This document shows positions 34,626 through 41,730 of a stretch of 43,454 bases of DNA, piece after piece. The notes beneath the pieces were generated by a model. The model had not been told where the DNA came from and did not search any database. It saw only the letters and a program-made list of their open reading frames with translations. The stretch is from Rhodothermaceae bacterium (lineage in GTDB: Bacteria > Bacteroidota > Rhodothermia > Balneolales > Cyclonatronaceae): assembly GCA_020201275.1 (NCBI GenBank), contig JAIVHB010000001.1:1-43454 (forward strand), read 5' to 3'. The position numbers and the translations under genes were made by a program. Position 1 is the first letter of the stretch. The number at the start of each line of letters is the position of its first letter.

Positions 34626-35558
34626 CTACTCGAAGTGTGGCGGTTTTTGCATGGTTTTGAGGCCGCGTTCGGAGATCAGGTCGCGATAGGTGATTAGTTT
34701 GACGTTATTGCGTTGCAGGGCTTGCTGGAATTCGGGTGAAAGGAGGGCCTGCAGCTCTCCGTGGCGCTGTTCAGCCATGTCGCCGGGGCCGAATGGATTC
34801 AGGTCGATCATGGCGTTCATGTCGGAATGGGCCGGCGCAACGTGCACCACCTGCAGATTTACGGCATCGGGGTTCAGGTTGTTCACGCGGTCGGCCAGCG
34901 CTTCTGTTTTTTCACCGAGCGGTGCGGTATATGTAACGCTGGAGTCATCTTCACCAAACCATCGAGAGATACCCAGCCCGAAATCTGCAGCAATCTGCTC
35001 GACGATGGCCCGGGTTTCCGCTGTCTGTACAGCAGCACCCATATGATAGTCGAGGTAATCGATCTGCAGGCCCGTATCAACCGCCCGCTGAACCTGCGCG
35101 CGCAGTTCAGCCTCTATCTCACTCAGCTCCGGATTTTTACCGAATAGGGCACCGCGGGAGGGGAAGAAATAACCCTCATCATCCACCAATGAGGGCACGG
35201 CCGACGGACCAAGCACAGGTCCCCACCGGTAATGTTTCCATTCCGCATTCAGGGTGAGATGAACCCCGACAGATACATCGGGATGCCCCCGAAGAATTTC
35301 AACAGCTTCTTTCCACCAGGGGCAGGCGAACATCACCGATACGGAGACCGGCATGCCGGTTTCAATGAGTTCCTTAATGGCCATGTTTTTCCCGTGGCTC
35401 ATGCCAAAATCGTCGCTGCGGATGAGCATCATTAGTGGTTCTGTAATATCAGATGTGGCTGCCGGTGGTGTAACCGGCGATGGTTTAGGGGCAATAAACG
35501 CCATATAGAGGGATACGAGGATTGCCAGAACAGCAGTGAGAGAGAGGATGGTTTTCAT
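34626..35558 (-). CDS. ChbG/YdjC-like carbohydrate deacetylase, exported
   Basis: YdjC-family proteins remove acetyl groups from oligosaccharides such as chitobiose. This 310-residue protein has an N-terminal membrane anchor or signal (ILSLTAVLAILVSLYMAFIA), then a proline-rich linker and the metal-site motif RSDDFGMS at 47-54. VGVHLTLNAEW near residue 98 gives the second histidine, and LDYHMGA near 170 the third. Export is unusual for the mostly cytoplasmic family and points to an outer-surface or periplasmic substrate. The OsmC-like relic reads into its first codons from upstream. Confidence 0.82.
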   Translation of the reverse strand: MKTILSLTAVLAILVSLYMAFIAPKPSPVTPPAATSDITEPLMMLIRSDDFGMSHGKNMAIKELIETGMPVSVSVMFACPWWKEAVEILRGHPDVSVGVHLTLNAEWKHYRWGPVLGPSAVPSLVDDEGYFFPSRGALFGKNPELSEIEAELRAQVQRAVDTGLQIDYLDYHMGAAVQTAETRAIVEQIAADFGLGISRWFGEDDSSVTYTAPLGEKTEALADRVNNLNPDAVNLQVVHVAPAHSDMNAMIDLNPFGPGDMAEQRHGELQALLSPEFQQALQRNNVKLITYRDLISERGLKTMQKPPHFE

Positions 35559-35895
35559 AGTAGTTGCTTTTATGACAATGGTCTTTTAATGATAGCAAAA
35601 AGATGATAGAAATGGGAGTTATTTGCGCATCCGAATAGCTATCAACAACGAACCCGTGCCTGGCGGCGATCGACAGAAACCAGAGCATATGGCAAGCGGA
35701 TATGGATGCAACAAAAGCTTGCTCGGGATCGACGCACGACGGGTCAGACAGCGGGGCCGGCACCACATGTGGCGATGCTGATGCCGGTATGGTAATGCCA
35801 CCGTCGAACGTCCATTGATGTGACCGGCTGTAGCGGTTGTCGGTGAACGGAACGCCTTTACGGTTCCAGCTTATCATAACCTGATGGGAAGACAT
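35485..35895 (-). pseudogene. Truncated OsmC-family peroxiredoxin relic
   Basis: The first 89 codons (35629-35895) match OsmC/Ohr-type proteins: ISWNRKGVPFTDNRYSRSH, then PLSDPSCVDPEQAFVASISACHMLWFLSIAARHGFVVDSY split over two conserved helices, with the family cysteine in SACHM. OsmC proteins of this type are about 150 residues and have a second conserved cysteine in the C-terminal third. Here the homology stops after DSYSD, and the open frame continues into unrelated sequence overlapping the start of the ydjC-type gene by 74 bases. The peroxidatic pair is therefore broken, so the protein is unlikely to detoxify hydroperoxides. Confidence 0.75.
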
Positions 35896-35989
35896 GGAGT
35901 ATATAGTTATAGTATATATGTGGTTGGAGGTGAAAAGGATGATGACAAGCGGGCGATTTCCCGTTTATAACTGCTGAAATTTGCATATT

Positions 35990-36970
35990 ATGACGCTTAT
36001 GTCCAAATCAAGCGAACACCCTATTGTCATCTACGGAAGCTACGGCTACACCGGAGCCATCATCGCCGAAATTGCATCTGCATCGGGGCATCCGGTTATA
36101 CTGGCTGGGCGCGATGCGGAGAAACTTTCCAAACAGGCCGATGCCTGCCTGCGCAATGGGTGTCATTACCTCGACATCACCGGCGAGATAGACGTATTCG
36201 AGTCGATCAAAAAGATGGACGGGGCCTTTCGCACGGCCGGCATCATGGCAATGCCGGGTACAGGCTTCGATGTGGTGCCATCCGATTGCCTGGCCATGCT
36301 GCTGAAAGAGCGGCTTCCCGATGCCGATACACTTGAGCTGGCATTTGCGGGTATTGGCGGAGGCGTATCACACGGAACGGCCACATCAATGGCGGAGAGG
36401 GCGGGCATGGGCGGTGCTGTGCGCCGCGATGGCAGGCTCAAGCCGGTACCAAGTGCATACCTGGTAGAGGAAGTCGACTTCGGACGCGGCCCCAAACCGG
36501 TGGTTTCTATCCCCTGGGGTGACCTTTCGACGGCCTTTACATCCACAGGAATTGAAAACATCACAGTTTACACAGCGGTAAAAAAGTCTGCCATCCGGAT
36601 GCTGAAGTTCTCAAATCTGCTGAATCCGGTTCTGCGCACATCAGCCGTGCGCGGCGTCATAAAAAAATGGATTGACACCCGCCCGGCAGGGCCCACCCCG
36701 GAGCAACGTAATACCGGCAGGAGTATCTTCAGGGGCAGAGTACGGAATGCTGCCGGAAATACGGCAGAGGCAGGCCTCATCACACCGGAGGGCTACAGGC
36801 TAACGGCACTAACTGCCTGGCATATCGCCATGAAAGTGGCTGGAGGCAATGTGAAACCCGGTTATCAGACCCCGGCAACCGCTTACGGTAAAGAACTCAT
36901 TTTTGAGATTGACGGATGCAGGGAGCAGGAGGCAACAGGCGGGTTTTGGAGTCATACTCCTGGTATGTAA
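35990..36970 (+). CDS. Saccharopine-dehydrogenase-like reductase with internal in-frame deletion
   Basis: The family (trans-acting enoyl reductase/saccharopine dehydrogenase-like) binds NAD(P) in an N-terminal Rossmann fold. Seen are IYGSYGYTGAIIAE, VILAGRDAEKLS, then abruptly DACLRNGCHYLDITGE, and later GTGFDVVPSDCLAMLL, GGVSHGTATSMAE and ALTAWHIAMKV. In intact relatives about 45-50 residues, including the D-VLNCAGPFS segment, separate AEKL from the MV-DACL helix. Here they are missing without a frame change, around 36135-36145. The product of 326 residues would lack half the nucleotide-binding fold, so it is likely non-functional or reflects a collapsed assembly. Start at 35990; ATG at 35999 is an alternative. 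Confidence 0.72.
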   Translation: MTLMSKSSEHPIVIYGSYGYTGAIIAEIASASGHPVILAGRDAEKLSKQADACLRNGCHYLDITGEIDVFESIKKMDGAFRTAGIMAMPGTGFDVVPSDCLAMLLKERLPDADTLELAFAGIGGGVSHGTATSMAERAGMGGAVRRDGRLKPVPSAYLVEEVDFGRGPKPVVSIPWGDLSTAFTSTGIENITVYTAVKKSAIRMLKFSNLLNPVLRTSAVRGVIKKWIDTRPAGPTPEQRNTGRSIFRGRVRNAAGNTAEAGLITPEGYRLTALTAWHIAMKVAGGNVKPGYQTPATAYGKELIFEIDGCREQEATGGFWSHTPGM

Positions 36971-36994
36971 CCCGGGTTTTCTAACCAGGGGCTG

Positions 36995-38170
36995 CTATTT
37001 GGTAGAGAAGGCAGTACGCAGCAATTTGCGGGCACCGAATATTGCTTTGAAGAATGGGCGGTGGGGCAGTGACCAGAATATTTTAATCTCTTCGCCGAAA
37101 TGGGTCTCTTCACTCAGGAATTTCAGGATAGCGACCAGCCGGTTCTTTCTGAAGAGGGTTTCGAAAATTTTGAGGGCGCTGGCCGGGTAGTTCTTGATTA
37201 TGTATAGAAGAAGGATGTCGTAGGCTCTGAACCGTTTTGAAGAGGGATTTCGGGGTATTGGCGGTTTTCCTTCCTTTAGCAGCTGAACGATTTCCCGGTT
37301 AACAGTGTGTGTGCGGGTAAAGGTGTACCCGGTACTGGCTTTGGCCAGCCCGGCTGATGCGCCGATATTTATTACACGATCGTTGGCAGCCGGCCTAAAG
37401 CCATTGTCTACCATTGGAATAACACCCCGCTCCTTGCGGATAACGGTGTATGAATTTTCATCCAGGTCAAAGCGGTCTTTCAGGTAATTCCGTATCTCTG
37501 TTTCATAATTTTCAGTGGCAAGAAGGTGCTCTGAAAACAGGGTGTATTCAAATATCGCCCGGGTTTCAGAATAGGAAAGGATATACATGAAGGTAATACC
37601 CTCATGCTGTTCCACCGAAAGATCCATAAAACAGGCTGCTTCGGTGTTGAATGCAGGCCTGTTGGTACGGATTTCCCAGCCGATAAAATGCTGTTTCAGA
37701 TTCAGTTCGTGGGCGTCGATATCGACCGGGCGGATACTCTGAAAAATATAATCGGCATCGAATGTGCCCTCAGAGGTGTGTAGCCGGGCGCGGTTATTAT
37801 GAGTTTCAAAATCTGATATCCGGCATTCAAGCCAGTCAATATTGGCCGACTCGCGAAGCAATGATGTCATTTTGCGGTGGTAGGAGTCGCTCTGAACACA
37901 ATAGTAACCGTAGGGCGTGAGTCCCGACACAGCATGATGATCATCCGTCCTGATTTCGAGCTTTTTCCATTCGTGATCGATCAGATTTGCATCCGGTATT
38001 CCCCTGGATGACCAGAAACACCAGGTTTTGTCGTCGCGGGCCTGCAGGGACTGGTCTGCGATCAGTATTTTTTTGTTGCCGGGACCTTCACGAACAAGAA
38101 ACCAGGCAAGGCTCAGACCTGCGCATCCCGCACCGGCAATTATGTAATCATATGATTGTGCACTGCTCAT
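36995..38170 (-). CDS. crtY: Lycopene beta-cyclase (CrtY family)
   Basis: CrtY closes the ends of lycopene to beta-ionone rings, giving beta-carotene or precursors of polar carotenoids, at the cytoplasmic membrane. The 391-residue protein has the FAD-binding GAGCAGLSLAW at 12-22, the flavobacterial-type DDKTWCFWSS near 46, PYGYYCVQSD, MDLSVEQHEG in the active-site region, KERGVIPM and TGYTFTRTH. The other carotenoid genes (crtB, crtI) are not in the window. The gene is convergent with the damaged reductase gene, only 24 bases apart. Confidence 0.9.
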   Translation of the reverse strand: MSSAQSYDYIIAGAGCAGLSLAWFLVREGPGNKKILIADQSLQARDDKTWCFWSSRGIPDANLIDHEWKKLEIRTDDHHAVSGLTPYGYYCVQSDSYHRKMTSLLRESANIDWLECRISDFETHNNRARLHTSEGTFDADYIFQSIRPVDIDAHELNLKQHFIGWEIRTNRPAFNTEAACFMDLSVEQHEGITFMYILSYSETRAIFEYTLFSEHLLATENYETEIRNYLKDRFDLDENSYTVIRKERGVIPMVDNGFRPAANDRVINIGASAGLAKASTGYTFTRTHTVNREIVQLLKEGKPPIPRNPSSKRFRAYDILLLYIIKNYPASALKIFETLFRKNRLVAILKFLSEETHFGEEIKIFWSLPHRPFFKAIFGARKLLRTAFSTK

Positions 38171-38298
38171 TCGGTATCAGAGGTGTTTGGCTCAATTATC
38201 CGTTGTCGCTGCAGATTTTCGGGTCAACATGAATGGTAAACAATTCGGTACAGCAGGTTGTGTAAAATTCAGAATACCATCATGTTTGCGAAGTTGCA

Positions 38299-39201
38299 TC
38301 AGTGTTTCGGGAGCATTGCTGCAATTGTTTCGCCGTCGTGATTTGAAATTGCTGAATACCACACATCATGCCACTTCCACGATACCACATGCTTGCCGCC
38401 AATTTCTTTTATGTGCACATCATTAATGTCGGTTATTCGGTTAACGGCCGCAACGTCCCGTTCAAGAACACCAAACTTGTTCAATTCATCAAGGGAGAAG
38501 GCAAAAACGTAAATATGGTCCCCGTCATCAACGGTATACTCGAGCAGTGGAGTATGGAAATCGGGAGTAAATTCGGCATAAACAACTCCCGAAAACCGTG
38601 CTCCCTGCAATTCGGGAACGGTGAGACGGAGGTTGTAATCATCATTCAGTATTTCTTCGGCATGTGTCGTGCTTTCCGAGGCAAAGGTGACAGGCAGGAG
38701 ATTGCCGCCGTGATTGTTGTAATGTTCATACACCAGATCTTCCACGATGTAGTATTCTGTTACGGTCGAACTCTGATACACATACAGCAATGCGGCGAGC
38801 AGAAAGACGGCGGCTATGCCCAGCAGTCTGTAAACAGTTAAATCCGGCCGGCGCTTCACATCTGCGGGCGGCTCGTTACCTGTACCAGGGGCATTTTCAG
38901 AACGATCTTTGTCAGACAGATCAGCTGCCCGGGTTTGTGTTGGTGCCTGTGCCTGTGTTTGAGCTTCCGCGGAGATGAGTGCACGGATTTTTACCGAGAC
39001 ATGGTCGGGTGTTTTGGATCGTTTACACCGGGTTGCGATCAGGTGTTTAATTTTACGCTCCCTTTCGAGGGCACGTGTCAGGGTTGTATCACTTTCGGCA
39101 GCACGACGAAATTGTTCTTTTTCCGCGTCCGAAGCTTCCCCGTCGATAACAGCTGTTACAAGTTCAAGCAGTTCTTCTCTATTTGATCGACGTTCCGGCA
39201 T
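38299..39201 (-). CDS. Anti-sigma-factor-like single-pass membrane protein
   Basis: A 300-residue protein. The N-terminal helical part has LLELVTAVIDGEASDAEKEQ and ERKIKHLIATRCKRSKTP, the layout of RskA/anti-sigma N-terminal domains, though the zinc motif HxxxCxxC is not present. A Gln/Ala/Thr linker (79-93) is followed by a membrane helix at 124-141 and then a periplasmic domain of about 155 residues. No sigma factor gene is next to it, which is unusual because ECF sigma genes normally precede their anti-sigma. It is therefore either an orphan regulator or a member of another family with the same layout. Confidence 0.6.
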   Translation of the reverse strand: MPERRSNREELLELVTAVIDGEASDAEKEQFRRAAESDTTLTRALERERKIKHLIATRCKRSKTPDHVSVKIRALISAEAQTQAQAPTQTRAADLSDKDRSENAPGTGNEPPADVKRRPDLTVYRLLGIAAVFLLAALLYVYQSSTVTEYYIVEDLVYEHYNNHGGNLLPVTFASESTTHAEEILNDDYNLRLTVPELQGARFSGVVYAEFTPDFHTPLLEYTVDDGDHIYVFAFSLDELNKFGVLERDVAAVNRITDINDVHIKEIGGKHVVSWKWHDVWYSAISNHDGETIAAMLPKH

Positions 39202-39379
39202 GGATGATTCTGAGATATGTAAAATTGTAATTTATCAGTGATTTATGCTTTTCGCATACTTTAAGTGAATTAAGTAACACAATCCCGTTTGCCAGTGTTC
39301 CACATTTATCAATCTTTTTTGGGGAAAAGATCTGAATGCCGGCGCATTCAAACAGGTACGATGAATCTGAGCCAATTCG

Positions 39380-40288
39380 TCAGGGAAGTTTGCGTTCGAG
39401 CAGATCTACGAGCTGATCACGGTAGAATTTCCCCTGATCATCGTCCATCTTTTTCAGCTCTGCAAGTTGCAGCTTCAGGGCATCGTACAGGCGTTCCGAT
39501 TCGAACTCATTTGCGGTAGAAAGATAGTTTTTCAGCATGTCCTGGTCTTTTTTGAACGCGCGTTCAAAAAACCGGAAGGCATCTTTGGTTCTGTCGGGGA
39601 AAGATAGGAGAACAAGTGCCATGTTGAAGTGAGCAATATAGCCCTGCGGACCAAATTTTTGTGCCGCTTGCAAATCCGACAAGGCGCCTTCAGTATCACC
39701 GCTGAAATATTTACTGAGCGCCCGCTGCGTAAATACTTCGCTGTCGTCGTCTATTTCTTGAGCAACTTCGTCGAAACAGGCGATGGCCTCAGCATAATTT
39801 CCAAGCCGGTCGTGAATTTTTCCTTTAAGCATGGCTAATTCTGCTTCAAAATCCTGTTCCGGATCGGCTTCCTTTTCGAGCGTAATAACAAGCCCGAGTG
39901 CCTGTTTGCCTTTTCCGGTCTCATGCAGAAGCCGGGCTTTGTCGATTTTGGCGTCGCGGTAATCCGGATCGAGTGCAAGCGCTTTTTCAATATCGGTTTC
40001 TGCGTCACTGAACTTTTCCTGACGTATCAGAACCGAACCTCTGAAGCGGTAGGCTGCTTCAAATTCAGGGTTGGCTTTGATTGAATCGGTAAAATAGGTT
40101 ACAGCTGCTTCCAGATCGTATACCAGATCGGCGGCATATCCGAGAACGAAATACTCGTCGGCTGTCCTCGTTTCGGGTTTCTTTTTCAGCAGCTGCCGTG
40201 CAAGCTTGTCGAGTTTCTTTTTCCCGGCCTCAGTAAGCTGTTTTTCTTCAAGTAACAATGGAAGTATCAGGTCGACATCAGAAATCAT
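39380..40288 (-). CDS. Tetratricopeptide-repeat (TPR) protein
   Basis: The ATG at 40288 (MISDVDLILPLLLEEK) gives 302 residues; the frame is open 32 codons further up but that part looks non-coding. TPR helices run from about residue 47 to 280 with units such as EFEAAYRFRGSVLIRQEKFS, DAETDIEKALALDPDY and NYAEAIACFDEVA. There is no signal peptide, so it is probably cytoplasmic and protein-binding. The partner is unknown. It is divergent from the DUF481 gene. Confidence 0.85.
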   Translation of the reverse strand: MISDVDLILPLLLEEKQLTEAGKKKLDKLARQLLKKKPETRTADEYFVLGYAADLVYDLEAAVTYFTDSIKANPEFEAAYRFRGSVLIRQEKFSDAETDIEKALALDPDYRDAKIDKARLLHETGKGKQALGLVITLEKEADPEQDFEAELAMLKGKIHDRLGNYAEAIACFDEVAQEIDDDSEVFTQRALSKYFSGDTEGALSDLQAAQKFGPQGYIAHFNMALVLLSFPDRTKDAFRFFERAFKKDQDMLKNYLSTANEFESERLYDALKLQLAELKKMDDDQGKFYRDQLVDLLERKLP

Positions 40289-40469
40289 GTGTACGAAAGT
40301 TTGGTTAATCCTTATTTTGTGCGCGCTTGAAGTTAACCCAAATTTGGCTTTGGAAAACGAAAAAGATGAAGGCGGTGCCGGCACAGACTGTTTGGTGCAG
40401 ATTTGTCGCAGAATTCTTCAAACGCCGGTTCGGGTAGTTAATTCCAATTTTTACACTGTATTTATATCT

Positions 40470-41045
40470 ATGTACCGCTATACCCTTTTTCTTCTGATTC
40501 CCTTGTTGTTACCCTTTGCGGCCGATGCCCAGGTTTTGAATGTTGAACGTTTCCGGAGCGATGCCGATACGGCCGATGTGTGGATTGGCGAGTTAAAATT
40601 TGATTTTTCCCTGAGCAAACAAAATACAACGGTAATGGCACTGGGCAATGAAACCAATCTTGCCCACTTCACCCGGAACCATGTATACTATTTTCTGAAC
40701 CAGATCAACCTGGTTTCGGTAAGTACAGGCCTGATGATCGAAAATGAATTCTGGAGGGAAAGCGATGAACCTTCGGTTGAAAAGACCCTGCTGAAAAGCA
40801 CTACCAGCCTGCTGATTCGGGGGCGGCTTACAGAGCAGGCAGAAATGGTAATGATAGGATACTATCAGGCGCCACCAGCCTCATTCTTCAAGCCAAGAAT
40901 TACGGGGGACGCCAAACTGAACCTGAAAATCAGCAGCAATCTTACGTTTACCACGCAATTCGTGCTGACATACGATGCCGACCCGCTAATTGATGTAACA
41001 AAAGTAGTCTATCGTCTCACCAATGGCATTGTGATCTCAATTTAA
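40470..41045 (+). CDS. DUF481-type outer-membrane protein
   Basis: The ATG at 40470 gives 191 residues beginning with a signal peptide (LFLLIPLLLPFAADAQ, cleaved after AQ). The mature part alternates polar and hydrophobic residues in barrel-like strands, ending LTYDADPLIDVTKVVYRLTN, a C-terminal pattern of the DUF481 (salt-induced outer membrane protein YdiY-like) family. It is short for the family (about 210-250), so it may be a reduced version. The promoter is not clear. Confidence 0.6.
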   Translation: MYRYTLFLLIPLLLPFAADAQVLNVERFRSDADTADVWIGELKFDFSLSKQNTTVMALGNETNLAHFTRNHVYYFLNQINLVSVSTGLMIENEFWRESDEPSVEKTLLKSTTSLLIRGRLTEQAEMVMIGYYQAPPASFFKPRITGDAKLNLKISSNLTFTTQFVLTYDADPLIDVTKVVYRLTNGIVISI

Positions 41046-41178
41046 ACGGTCACTGAGGCAACGGGGTGTTACATCTGATACATTTTATCGAAATATTACA
41101 CCTTTAATTATACTATGTGCGTATTTTGGCGTTATTGTGTCATTGAAATGGTCCCTTTACTGAATATTCAGAATCCTC

Positions 41179-41712
41179 ATGTTGAAATCGACTTCCCTTA
41201 TTGCCATTCTGGCACTTTTTATATTCTCATGCGACAATTCCGAGACTTCGGCACAGACAAATACATCTGCCGGTAGTGATGATGGTTTAAAAGTAGCATG
41301 GGTACCTCTGCACGAGGCCCTTGAAAATGCAAAAACCGACCGGAAGAAAATTCTTATTGATGTCTATACGGAATGGTGCGCTTACTGCCGGCGAATGAAT
41401 ACAGAAACCTATGCCGATGCCACGGTAATGGAAACAATCAACGATTATTTTTATCCGGTAAGGCTTAATGCAGAGTCAAAAAATTTCATCGATTTTGACG
41501 GTCAGGCGGTTACCGAGCAGGAGCTTGCCCTTGCTTTTGGCGTGCGGGGGTATCCCACCACGATAATTCTGGATTTTGACGGATCGGCCGTTGGGAAACA
41601 GCCGGGTTTTATGGAGGCCACCGATTTCAACAACCTGCTCTCGTATGTGGGATCGAACGCCTATAAAGACACCACATTCGATGATTATCTGAAAATGAAC
41701 GAGGACAAATAA
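41179..41712 (+). CDS. Thioredoxin-fold lipoprotein
   Basis: A 177-residue protein with a lipoprotein signal (IAILALFIFSC, lipidated C18), a low-complexity Ser/Thr/Gly linker to about residue 37, then a thioredoxin fold. The active site is EWCAYCRRMNTETY (CxxC near residues 71-74) and the cis-proline loop is VRGYPTTIILDFDG. It probably reduces or isomerises disulfides at the periplasmic face of a membrane. It lies 18 bases upstream of dsbD on the same strand and is likely a substrate or partner of DsbD. Confidence 0.9.
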   Translation: MLKSTSLIAILALFIFSCDNSETSAQTNTSAGSDDGLKVAWVPLHEALENAKTDRKKILIDVYTEWCAYCRRMNTETYADATVMETINDYFYPVRLNAESKNFIDFDGQAVTEQELALAFGVRGYPTTIILDFDGSAVGKQPGFMEATDFNNLLSYVGSNAYKDTTFDDYLKMNEDK

Positions 41713-41730
41713 ATCTATTTTTTAAATGAA

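Noticed and set aside
39202-39379. Possible ECF sigma gene near the anti-sigma-like gene
   Set aside because: The gap is only 178 bases and has no sigma-like frame on either strand.
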